Shown: positions 1 to 5,761, counted from the stretch's first letter. The stretch is DNA of 8,324 nt from Candidatus Woesearchaeota archaeon UBA153 (GCA_002503705.1 DASH01000043.1:1-8324), one strand, 5' to 3'. Numbers and translations: made by a program. Notes: generated by a model not told the origin, from the sequence alone.

Positions 1-55
1 TCTCGCTTCGCGGCGACCCTGCGGCAGCCACTGCTTCCTCGTCAGGTTGCGCAAT

Positions 56-123
56 CCGATTGGTGTGGTCGGCAGGACACTGCCGTCAAGAGGCTGCCAA
101 GGCAGGGTCGCACGACTTTTTCA
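56..123 (+). repeat. Intergenic repeat, module 1, copy A
   Basis: This 68-base stretch matches the reverse complement of 3389-3457. It starts with CCGATTGG, shares CAGGACACT in the middle and ends with an identical 19-base block, GGGTCGCACGACTTTTTCA (105-123). The last 42 bases match at 33 positions by hand alignment. Inside this copy CGGCAG (70-75) and CTGCCG (80-85) form a perfect 6-bp hairpin with a 4-base loop. The end block, a short GTCG/CGAC stem followed by five T, resembles a small terminator reading rightward. No reading frame through it looks like a known protein. It could be a terminator-like dispersed element, half of a structured RNA, or an end of an old mobile segment. Confidence 0.55.
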
Positions 124-165
124 TCGCGGCGGGCGGGGCGGGCGCTGCCCCGAACTCCTCGTACC

Positions 166-287
166 AGTTCTCGCGCGTCTGCACTGACGACGTCGTTTCA
201 CGAGGAGCACCTCACGACGAACGAGAACCGCACAACGGACTCGAACGAGAAAAAACGTGCCGCGCCAGCAATGACGAGCCATGCTCG
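166..287 (+). repeat. Intergenic repeat, module 2, copy A
   Basis: This stretch matches 3462-3573 in the same orientation. A 27-base block beginning AGTTCTC matches at 24 positions. About 65 bases later comes the identical block TGCCGCGCCAGCA (258-270). Four bases beyond this lies a hairpin, CGAGC (275-279) and GCTCG (283-287) with loop CAT. The other copy has a hairpin of different sequence at the same place. The first block also folds: CGTC (176-179) pairs with GACG (186-189). The rest of 1-337, apart from the two modules, shows nothing I can name. Confidence 0.5.
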
Positions 288-337
288 GCGAAGATGATGA
301 ATCGACCGAGCGACGCTCAGTCAGCGATCGCAGAAAA

Positions 338-347
338 ACATAAAAAC
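338..347 (+). promoter_or_regulatory. TATA-like promoter of the winged-helix gene
   Basis: ACATAAAAAC is an A/T island in GC-rich surroundings. A start of transcription about 26 bases after its centre would fall near 369, giving a leader of about 40 bases before the ATG at 409. The perfect palindrome GCGATCGC (324-331) sits just upstream and could be an operator, possibly for the regulator itself; that is inference. Confidence 0.4.
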
Positions 348-393
348 AGTCGTGCTGTTCCCTTGCACGAACGAAGAAGAAAAAGAAGACGAA

Positions 394-398
394 GAGGT
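394..398 (+). promoter_or_regulatory. Ribosome binding site selecting the ATG at 409
   Basis: GAGGT matches the archaeal anti-Shine-Dalgarno sequence and lies 10 bases before the ATG at 409. It favours this start over the upstream in-frame ATG at 352, which would fall upstream of the expected transcript start and would add a run of Glu and Lys not typical of the family. Confidence 0.5.
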
Positions 399-408
399 CG
401 ATGAGCGC

Positions 409-753
409 ATGGAAGTGACGTTCGCGTGCAAGGTGTTCCCGATCGAGCAGGTGCTGCGCTGCAGTTTCGGACTCTCCGCGGCAGAGTTCCGCGTCCTGAA
501 AATCCTCCTCGCGAAAGGGGAGAAGAGCGTTGAAGAGACCGCCGAGCACCTCGGCCGAGACCGGACGACGGTACAGCGCGCGATGGCCGGCCTGCTCAAG
601 AAAGGCCTCGTCAAGCGCCGCCAGTACAACCTCGACGGCGGCGGCTACCAGTACGCGTACCATCCGCAAGACAAAGAGTGGATCAAGGAGCGGGTCAGCG
701 AGCACTTTGACCGGTTCTCGAGAACAGTGAAGAACGAAATAGAGAGCTGGTGA
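409..753 (+). CDS. Winged helix-turn-helix transcriptional regulator (COG3355/TrmB-like)
   Basis: The 114-residue protein is a single winged helix domain with a helical tail and probably binds DNA in the cytoplasm. The first helix and FGLSAAEFRVLKILL lie at residues 20-34. The helix-turn-helix is VEETAEHLGRDRTTVQRAM (41-59), with GRDRTTVQRA as recognition helix. The wing is KRRQYNLDGGGYQYAY (69-84), and 87-114 is a charged helix that may dimerise. The motifs RDR(S/T)TVQRA and the GGGYxY wing are typical of small archaeal regulators of COG3355, usually 110-150 residues. There is no ligand domain, so the effector is unknown. The start follows the ribosome binding site at 394-398; an upstream ATG at 352 would add 19 acidic/basic residues. 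It converges on the hydrolase gene, with 48 bases between the two ends and no clear terminator there. Confidence 0.85.
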   Translation: MEVTFACKVFPIEQVLRCSFGLSAAEFRVLKILLAKGEKSVEETAEHLGRDRTTVQRAMAGLLKKGLVKRRQYNLDGGGYQYAYHPQDKEWIKERVSEHFDRFSRTVKNEIESW

Positions 754-801
754 ACAGCGAGCGGAACGCGGAGAACCAGGTTCGGCCTTGCTTCGTCAGG
801 C

Positions 802-3333
802 TCAGTCGGCTTTCTCAAGCAACACTTTCAGCTGGTCGTATACGTCCGGGTATCGTTCCGGGTCGAGCATGCTCGTGTGGAACGTCTCGCTGCCAACGCA
901 CGAACCGGAAACGTACGTCGCGGGGACTCCCGGAAGCTCTGCGCTCGTCACGGTGACGACGCCATCGCCCGACGCGTCACCCATCTCGCAACCCTCGCCG
1001 ATGATCAAGAACATCGGCACGTCCGGCCGCTTGCCCGGGTCGTTCAGCTTCGCCAAGTACGGGCTTCCCGCAGTCATCTCGCCGCACTCCTTGTCAGCGC
1101 CGAAGAACGGGCAGAGCAACGCGACGTTCGAATCCACGCCGTTGCTCGGCGGGGCAATCATGACGAGCGCGGCGACGCTTCCCGTCCCAAAGAGCTGCGC
1201 GTAGCGTCGAGCGACGAGGCCGCCCATGCTGTGCGTCACGAGGAGGACCTGGTCGCTCCCCGTACGCTCCTTGAGCGTCTGAACAAGGTCCTTGACGCGG
1301 ATCGCGTACGTGTCGATCGACTCGCTCTTCTCCAAACTGAGGATGTACGAAGAGCCCTGCAAGTACGTGTCGTAATAGTACGTGCCAGTGACCGCGACAG
1401 GAGAGGGACTCCGACCCCACACGCCGCGAGGGAGTTCCGAATGGGCGTCGTACGGCGTCAGCAATCCGGCGTCCACGTACAACCCCTCCGCTTCGAGCCG
1501 CTGCTTGACCGCGTTGAACGCGCCCGTCGAGTACTCGGGAGCGTTCCGCTCGTTCATCGAGTGGCCGTGCAGGAAAAGAACAGGGAGGCGTCCGCTCCCG
1601 TCGCACGCGTTGCACTCGCCGAGCGCGCAACACGCGGGGCGCGGCAAGGGGAGTGAGGCCTCGACGATGCTCGTCGCGTTGAACGCGGAGACGTCGATGA
1701 GGATGAAGCTCAGGCCTTCCAAGGCCTCGAGCGCGCCAGGGTCGAGGAGCGATGCATTCGAGAAGACCGCGGCGCAGCGCTCGAGGAGCGCCGAGGAGGA
1801 GTGGAGCGGCGTCACGTTTTCAGGAAGCGCGTCGACCGCGACGCGGAGGCTCTCGCACGCGTCGTTGAAGAGGGAGAGGGACGCGGAGAGCGAGAAGGAA
1901 GCGGAGGAAGCGGCAGGAGACGCGGAGGGAGAAGCGGCAGAAGAAGTGGTGGCTGAAGCTGAAGCGGTCGAAGACGAGGACGTCGAAGCGTTCGTCGTGT
2001 TGACGCTCTCGACGCTCGCCACTCTCGCCCGTTCGGCAATCGCCAGACTCTCAGCGGCGACCGTGTCGCTCCGGAGGAGCGCCGTCGCGGTCTCGAGGAG
2101 CCGCGTCGTCTCGTTCTCAATCTCGAACGCCGCCGTTCGACGCGTGAAGACGTCACGAGAGGGTTCCTCGCTCGTCCGGAACGAGAGCCGTTCGAGAGCG
2201 GAGAACAACGCCGCCGGACGGTTCGCGAGGGGGTCGTCGTGCGCAGAGAAGACTTTTCGTGCACGCTCGAGGGAGTCCATCCTGCGGAGTGAACGACCGA
2301 GGCTGTCGACGAGCGCGTGTTGCGCCGCGACGTACGCTGAAATTCTTTCGAGCACGGCGGTCGCCTCGTTCACCGTCGCGACCACGGCGGTTGAAGGGAC
2401 TTCTCCGATGCTCGCGTACGACTCGCTCACCCACAAACTGTTGAGCTGAACTGCCTTCACGAGGTGCTCGTCCCTCGCCGCGACGATGCCGGAGAGGTTC
2501 TCCAGGCCGTCGAGGCTGACGCGGCGAACGCCTCGCAGCTCGCGCACGGCGTGCTCGAGACGAAGGACGTCCTCGTCCAGCTGTTTGACGAGCGACAAGT
2601 AGTACGGCACGTCGACGAACGCTTTCTGGCGCGCCGCGGCCTCGACAGGCGTCAGCGTGTAGTCGATCGTGACGAGCGCGGTCGCCGTGTGCGGTTCGCC
2701 GCCGCGACGGCACGACGCGCGTTCAAGGTTCGCGCACGAGACGACGAGGCTGTAGAGGAGTTGCCCTTCGCCTCGCGCGGGCGCGGTCACGGAGAACTCG
2801 ACGCTCGCGTTGCTGTTCCGCAAGAGGAGCCCGCGTTGTTCAGCGACGACACGCGACGTGGAGAGGTCGGTCGTCGTCGCGTCGCAACTCGCCTCGCAGA
2901 ACAAGTAGTTGTTCGTGCGAAGGTTGAACGAGACCGGGACGGTTTCACCGTTGACCAAGGTCACGGCCCTCGTCGTCGGCGTGAGCGTGATGACCAAATC
3001 TTGCGTAATCATCGCGTGGAGCTTCGCGTACAGGAGAATTGCGAGGACGAGCAGGAGAATGACGAGCACGGAGATGACGCGGCGCGTCTTGAAGAAGCGC
3101 CTCCAGCGCGGTTTCGGCTTCGTCGCGACCGTCGCTTCAACGGCAGGCGTGACCGCGGGAGCGCGGAGTTCCGGGAGCGGCTCGCCAAGAGAGGGCGCGG
3201 AGACCGGCTCCGTCGTCCCGACGAGGGGTGGCGCCGCGACAGGCGCAAGAGTCGTCGCGGAACGCTTCGTCGCACGACTCGGCCTCTTCGCACCGCGCCG
3301 CTTCGCAGTCGACCCCTTCTTCCGCACCACCAT
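802..3333 (-). CDS. Membrane-anchored extracellular alpha/beta hydrolase (lipase/esterase-like)
   Basis: The 843-residue protein has a basic Lys/Arg/Pro/Ala-rich tail (1-85), one membrane helix (about 86-103, VISVLVILLLVLAILLYA) and a large outer part, so the N-terminus is predicted to be inside. Residues 110-230 look beta-rich with Cys pairs (146/150, 200/208). Residues 235-440 look helical or coiled-coil. Residues 447-488 are a Ser/Ala/Thr linker. A Cys cluster (568, 569, 574, 577) precedes a lipase-type domain from about 583. That domain has the oxyanion motif FLHGHS (587-592), nucleophile Ser702 in THSMGG, probable Asp790 in SGDGVV and His819 in ETFHTS, in the right order for the triad. 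The family cleaves esters or amides; the substrate is unknown. THSMG replaces the usual GHSMG, a known variation. ATG at 3333 suits a leaderless transcript; GTG codons follow at 3330 and 3327. The N-terminal 550 residues are not recognised. Confidence 0.85.
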   Translation of the reverse strand: MVVRKKGSTAKRRGAKRPSRATKRSATTLAPVAAPPLVGTTEPVSAPSLGEPLPELRAPAVTPAVEATVATKPKPRWRRFFKTRRVISVLVILLLVLAILLYAKLHAMITQDLVITLTPTTRAVTLVNGETVPVSFNLRTNNYLFCEASCDATTTDLSTSRVVAEQRGLLLRNSNASVEFSVTAPARGEGQLLYSLVVSCANLERASCRRGGEPHTATALVTIDYTLTPVEAAARQKAFVDVPYYLSLVKQLDEDVLRLEHAVRELRGVRRVSLDGLENLSGIVAARDEHLVKAVQLNSLWVSESYASIGEVPSTAVVATVNEATAVLERISAYVAAQHALVDSLGRSLRRMDSLERARKVFSAHDDPLANRPAALFSALERLSFRTSEEPSRDVFTRRTAAFEIENETTRLLETATALLRSDTVAAESLAIAERARVASVESVNTTNASTSSSSTASASATTSSAASPSASPAASSASFSLSASLSLFNDACESLRVAVDALPENVTPLHSSSALLERCAAVFSNASLLDPGALEALEGLSFILIDVSAFNATSIVEASLPLPRPACCALGECNACDGSGRLPVLFLHGHSMNERNAPEYSTGAFNAVKQRLEAEGLYVDAGLLTPYDAHSELPRGVWGRSPSPVAVTGTYYYDTYLQGSSYILSLEKSESIDTYAIRVKDLVQTLKERTGSDQVLLVTHSMGGLVARRYAQLFGTGSVAALVMIAPPSNGVDSNVALLCPFFGADKECGEMTAGSPYLAKLNDPGKRPDVPMFLIIGEGCEMGDASGDGVVTVTSAELPGVPATYVSGSCVGSETFHTSMLDPERYPDVYDQLKVLLEKAD

Positions 3334-3357
3334 GACGAAGGCGAAGAAGAGTCCGCG

Positions 3358-3366
3358 TATTAAAAT
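3358..3366 (-). promoter_or_regulatory. TATA box of the hydrolase gene (leaderless)
   Basis: On the minus strand this reads ATTTTAATA. Its centre is about 29 bases upstream of the ATG at 3333 and no ribosome binding site lies between, so the message should start within a few bases of the start codon. CAACG (3377-3381) and CGTTG (3386-3390) form a short inverted repeat just upstream, where an activator or repressor could bind. Confidence 0.55.
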
Positions 3367-3388
3367 CTTTCTTCCCCAACGGTCGCGT

Positions 3389-3457
3389 TGAAAAAGTCGT
3401 GCGACCCCGCCTGAGCGGCCTCACGACACTAGTGTCCTGCAGGCTCGCGCCAATCGG
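3389..3457 (-). repeat. Intergenic repeat, module 1, copy B (inverted)
   Basis: Read on the minus strand, this 69-base stretch starts CCGATTGG and ends with the same 19-base block as copy A (3389-3407 here). On this strand it points toward the hydrolase promoter. It contains the 12-base perfect palindrome GACACTAGTGTC (3425-3436), where copy A has a different hairpin at the same place. Orientation relative to module 2 is opposite to that in copy A, and the gap to module 2 is 4 bases instead of 42. Confidence 0.55.
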
Positions 3458-3461
3458 TATG

Positions 3462-3573
3462 AGTTCTCCCGCGTCCGCACGGACGACGAACGTCAAGTCG
3501 TACGACTTCAGCACCGCGAAAGAACCACGAGAATGAGATCTTGCCGCGCCAGCACGAACCGGGCGACGCCCGG
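3462..3573 (+). repeat. Intergenic repeat, module 2, copy B
   Basis: Same orientation as 166-287. The opening block folds as CGTCCG (3472-3477) with CGGACG (3480-3485), a 6-bp stem where copy A has 4 bp plus a mismatch. AAGTCGTACGACTT (3495-3508) is a 14-base perfect palindrome. The identical block TGCCGCGCCAGCA is at 3542-3554. Four bases later CCGGGC (3559-3564) pairs with GCCCGG (3568-3573) around loop GAC. This hairpin occupies the place of the CGAGC/GCTCG hairpin of copy A but with different bases. Confidence 0.5.
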
Positions 3574-3606
3574 CATAATCATCGCGGAGTCTCGTCGGTG
3601 AGGAAC

Positions 3607-3633
3607 AACAACGTTTAAAAAGGAGTCGTTGTT
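3607..3633 (+). promoter_or_regulatory. TATA box of tRNA-Lys inside a perfect inverted repeat
   Basis: The TATA box TTTAAAAA (3614-3621) predicts a start near 3643, nine bases before the mature tRNA. AACAACG (3607-3613) and CGTTGTT (3627-3633) form a perfect 7-bp inverted repeat that frames the box. A protein bound to this repeat would block TBP, so it is a candidate operator. It is probably also the only promoter of the stomatin gene downstream. Confidence 0.55.
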
Positions 3634-3651
3634 CACGACACTCCCGACAAC

Positions 3652-3725
3652 GGGCTGCTAGCTCAGTTTGGTAGAGCAGCCGGCTCTTAACCGGCAGGTC
3701 AGGGGTTCAAGTCCCTTGCAGCCCA
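3652..3725 (+). tRNA. tRNA-Lys (anticodon CUU)
   Basis: A full cloverleaf can be drawn. The acceptor stem is GGGCTGC (3652-3658) with GCAGCCC (3718-3724). The D arm runs GCTC...GAGC. The anticodon stem GCCGG/CCGGC encloses loop CTCTTAA, with anticodon CTT at 3686-3688. The T arm is AGGGG/CCCTT around TTCAAGT, and the discriminator base is A3725. No intron is present and CCA is not encoded, as is common in archaea. It decodes AAG lysine codons. The next gene starts only 30 bases downstream. Confidence 0.97.
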
Positions 3726-3755
3726 TAGCAGTAGTAGTTGAAGGGGGTGTTTTGT

Positions 3756-4502
3756 ATGGTGTGGGAGTTCGTTCTCATCGTCGCAGTCTTGTTCTACCTG
3801 CTCGTGTCGCTGCGCATCTTGAAGCAGTACGAGAGCGGCGTCGTCTTCCTGCTCGGCAGGTACTTGAAGACGAAACAGGCGGGACCGCGGCTCGTCTTCT
3901 TCATCTTCCAGACGATGGACCGCGTCGACCTGCGCTTGCGCACCATGGACATCCCAAAGCAGCAAGTGATGACTGAGGATAACGTGCCGATCACGGTGAA
4001 CGGCGTCATCTACTTCAAAGTGATCGACCCGGCGACGGCGATCATCAAGGTGCAGGATTACGAGTACGCGATTACGAACTTCGCCGAGACCGCGTTGCGC
4101 GACGTCATCGGCTCGATGAGCCTGGACGAGGTGCTCGCGAAGCGGGACAAGATCGGCGAGCGGATCCGCGACATCGTCGGCAAGGAGACGAAAGGGTGGG
4201 GTCTTGAAGTCGACCATATCAAGCTGCAGGACGTCGAGGTTCCTGACGACTTGAAGCGGTTGATGAGCCGTCAGGCGGCTGCAGAGCGCGAGAAGCGCGC
4301 GACCGTCATCAAGGCCGAAGGCGACCGGATGGCGTCCGAGAACTTGGCCAAGGCCGCGCAGGTCATGACGAAGTCGCCGGGCGCGATGCAGCTGCGCACG
4401 CTGCAGACGATCGACGGCCTCGGCCCGACGGCGAGCAACACAGTCGTCCTCGCCGTGCCGATCGAGCTGATGGAGCTCGTCAAGAACATCGCGAAGAAGT
4501 GA
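3756..4502 (+). CDS. Stomatin/prohibitin-like SPFH membrane protein
   Basis: The 248-residue protein matches the usual length of prokaryotic stomatins (COG0330), which form large ring or cage oligomers on membranes and partner with proteases. One membrane helix lies at residues 3-19 (FVLIVAVLFYLLVSLRI). The SPFH domain follows (about 22-185), with GVVFLLGRY, PGLVF-like AGPRLVFFIF, TMDIPKQQVMTEDNVPITVNGVIYFKV, FAETALRDVIG and LDEVLAKRD. A Glu/Arg/Ala-rich coiled coil follows (EREKRATVIKAEGDR onward), and the C-terminal VVLAVPIELMELV is the usual oligomerisation segment. The ATG at 3756 is chosen because GGGGGTG (3743-3749) lies 6 bases upstream; an in-frame TTG at 3738 lacks this. No NfeD-type protease gene, the usual partner, lies beside it. 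The promoter is probably shared with tRNA-Lys. Confidence 0.93.
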   Translation: MVWEFVLIVAVLFYLLVSLRILKQYESGVVFLLGRYLKTKQAGPRLVFFIFQTMDRVDLRLRTMDIPKQQVMTEDNVPITVNGVIYFKVIDPATAIIKVQDYEYAITNFAETALRDVIGSMSLDEVLAKRDKIGERIRDIVGKETKGWGLEVDHIKLQDVEVPDDLKRLMSRQAAAEREKRATVIKAEGDRMASENLAKAAQVMTKSPGAMQLRTLQTIDGLGPTASNTVVLAVPIELMELVKNIAKK

Positions 4503-4516
4503 GCGATGCTCAACGA

Positions 4517-4552
4517 GAAAACGTTTTTCCAGTCTCTTTCTCTTCTTAATTC
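4517..4552 (+). terminator. T-rich terminator after the stomatin gene
   Basis: Fourteen bases after the stop codon GAAAACGTTTTTC forms a short self-complementary stem, followed by a pyrimidine tract with TTTTT, CTCTTTCTCTTCTT. T tracts of this kind terminate archaeal RNA polymerase. Confidence 0.55.
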
Positions 4553-4600
4553 CTCGACGTCATCGCCACGGGCCGCTCGCTCACCGCTTCTTTGACCGTA

Positions 4601-4691
4601 AGGGCTGCGTCCCCGGGTGTCACGGAAACCGGAGGTTTCCGGGAGGTTGGAAACGTCCCGTTCCCAACCGGGCATCCCCCCGCGACGCCCT
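4601..4691. ncRNA. Candidate structured RNA with a three-way junction
   Basis: Bases here nest into four stems. P1 is GCGTC (4607-4611) with GACGC (4684-4688), extended by AGG (4601-4603) with CCT (4689-4691) across a 3-base bulge. P2 is GGGTG (4615-4619) with CATCC (4673-4677), including one G-U pair. P3 is CGGAAACC (4623-4630) with GGTTTCCG (4634-4641), loop GGA. P4 is GGTTGG (4645-4650) with CCAACC (4664-4669), continued by AACG/CGTT around loop TCC. P3 and P4 stack inside P2, leaving a junction of 3-base linkers. It does not fit a tRNA, 5S, SRP, RNase P, C/D or H/ACA RNA, nor a riboswitch I know. The strand is undecided. A weak TTAAT element near 4547 could start it on the plus strand. 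GC-rich DNA folds easily, so this stays a candidate. Confidence 0.4.
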
Positions 4692-4767
4692 CATCCGTTC
4701 AACCACAGTCGCTCGCCTGAAGCCGGCGGCGATGACGGTGCAAGTGCTGTCGAATTCTACACAAAAC

Positions 4768-4789
4768 TTTTAAAGAGCGCGGGGCGCTC
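4768..4789 (+). promoter_or_regulatory. TATA box and adjoining operator-like repeat of the thioredoxin-fold gene
   Basis: TTTTAAA (4768-4774) is a clear TATA box; transcription should begin near 4797. Directly after it GAGCGC (4775-4780) and GCGCTC (4784-4789) form a perfect 6-bp inverted repeat with a 3-base spacer, in the stretch between box and start where archaeal repressors often bind. The operator role is inference. Confidence 0.5.
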
Positions 4790-4802
4790 CTCGAGCGGTA
4801 AC

Positions 4803-4837
4803 TATCGTCAGAGGGTTCAAGGTCATTGTTGACGATA
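4803..4837 (+). promoter_or_regulatory. Leader hairpin before the thioredoxin-fold gene
   Basis: TATCGTCA (4803-4810) and TGACGATA (4830-4837) are perfectly complementary over 8 bp with a 19-base loop. The hairpin would occupy the 5' end of an mRNA leader of about 59 bases, ending 4 bases before the ribosome binding site GGAGGG (4842-4847). It could be an RNA stability or translation control element, or a DNA operator. Confidence 0.4.
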
Positions 4838-4855
4838 CTGTGGAGGGATACACCT

Positions 4856-5734
4856 ATGGCGAAACGGAAACACCATGAGAGTCACGAGCACGGCGATGAG
4901 CACGAGGCTCACGAGCACCACGACGCGAGCGCGGAGTCGAGCTTCTCGCCCGGTTTCTTGCGCGGTCTCGTCATCGCCCTCGGCATCCTCGTCGTCGCGA
5001 GCGCGTTCCTGCTCGGCTACCTCGTCGGCGGCCTGAACGGCGGCGACGGTTCGACGACCACGACGGGCGGCGCCGGCACCACGCTCGGCAGCGGCAAGTA
5101 CGTCGCGGCGCCCGATGGCGCGCCGAAGGTCGAATTGTTCATCATGAGCTACTGCCCGTACGGGCTGCAGATGCAGAAGGCGTACATCCAAGCGGCGGAC
5201 TTGCTGCAGGGCAAGGCTGATTTCAAGATCCGCTGGGTGAGCTACGCGATGCACGGCTTGACGGAGGTGCAGGAGAACCTGCGCCAGTACTGCATCCAGA
5301 AAGAGGAGCCGGCGAAGTACTCCGCGTACACGCGCTGCTTCGTCGAGAGCACGGACGCGAACGCGTGCGTCGCCGCCGCGAAGGTGGACAGCGCGAAGCT
5401 CGCGACGTGTATGGACGCTTCCGACAAGGAGTTCGGCATCATGGCGTCGTACAACGACCAGGCGAGCTGGTTGAGCGGCCGCTTCCCGCAGTTCAACATC
5501 GACAAGGCGTTGAACACGCAGTACGGCGTGCAGGGCAGCCCGACGATGGTGATCAACGGCCAGCAGGCGAGCGTGCAACGCTCCGCGGAAGCCGTGAAGA
5601 CGGCGGTGTGCAACGCGTTCGGCGCGAACAAGCCGGCCGAGTGCGACACCGCGCTGAGCGCGACTGCAGAACAGCCGGGCAAGGGCGCGATTGGCGCGGG
5701 CAGCGGTGCCGCGACAGAAACGGGACAGTGCTGA
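4856..5734 (+). CDS. Membrane-anchored thioredoxin-fold (DsbA/GILT-like) protein
   Basis: The 292-residue protein begins with a cytoplasmic tail holding eight His in its first 22 residues (KRKHHESHEHGDEHEAHEHH), then a membrane helix (about 35-57) and a Gly/Thr linker (58-80). An extracellular thioredoxin-fold domain follows (about 90-255), with VELFIMSYCPYG (92-103) and the cis-Pro loop GSPTMVING (227-235). This suggests thiol-disulfide chemistry on surface proteins. The active site is CPYG, not CPYC, so the second active-site Cys is missing. Other Cys at 146, 161, 171, 185, 252, 263 and the last residue (292) could act as resolving or structural thiols. The DsbA/GILT grouping is by motif and is approximate. 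ATG at 4856 follows GGAGGG (4842-4847) by 8 bases; an in-frame TTG at 4826 lies inside the leader hairpin. It appears to be transcribed alone. Confidence 0.85.
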   Translation: MAKRKHHESHEHGDEHEAHEHHDASAESSFSPGFLRGLVIALGILVVASAFLLGYLVGGLNGGDGSTTTTGGAGTTLGSGKYVAAPDGAPKVELFIMSYCPYGLQMQKAYIQAADLLQGKADFKIRWVSYAMHGLTEVQENLRQYCIQKEEPAKYSAYTRCFVESTDANACVAAAKVDSAKLATCMDASDKEFGIMASYNDQASWLSGRFPQFNIDKALNTQYGVQGSPTMVINGQQASVQRSAEAVKTAVCNAFGANKPAECDTALSATAEQPGKGAIGAGSGAATETGQC

Positions 5735-5761
5735 TTCGCGGCGAGAAACCTCTTTCCGAAA

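Noticed and set aside
56..287. CRISPR array or other regular tandem repeat
   Set aside because: The repeats occur as two distant imperfect copies with variable spacing; no regularly spaced identical repeats are present anywhere in the window.
293..330. Possible C/D box small RNA (ATGATGA at 294-300)
   Set aside because: A C box is present but no CTGA D box follows at a suitable distance; only similar words (CTCA, GTCAG) occur.
60..404. 114-codon plus-strand frame at the left end of the window
   Set aside because: Arg-rich with no domain, crosses both repeat modules and overlaps the promoter and start of the winged-helix gene.
1382..2449. Long plus-strand frame (355 codons) opposite the hydrolase gene
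   Set aside because: Its Glu/Ala/Arg-rich product is the antisense reading of the Ser/Ala-rich linker and helical part; the minus-strand frame has clear hydrolase motifs and a promoter.
4601..4691. Reading the structured region as a tRNA, possibly intron-bearing or permuted
   Set aside because: No T-loop GTTCRA with flanking stem, no D-arm consensus and no anticodon arm on either strand.
4717..4732. CTGA and GATGA words resembling internal D' and C' boxes
   Set aside because: No outer C box upstream and no outer D box at the required spacing.
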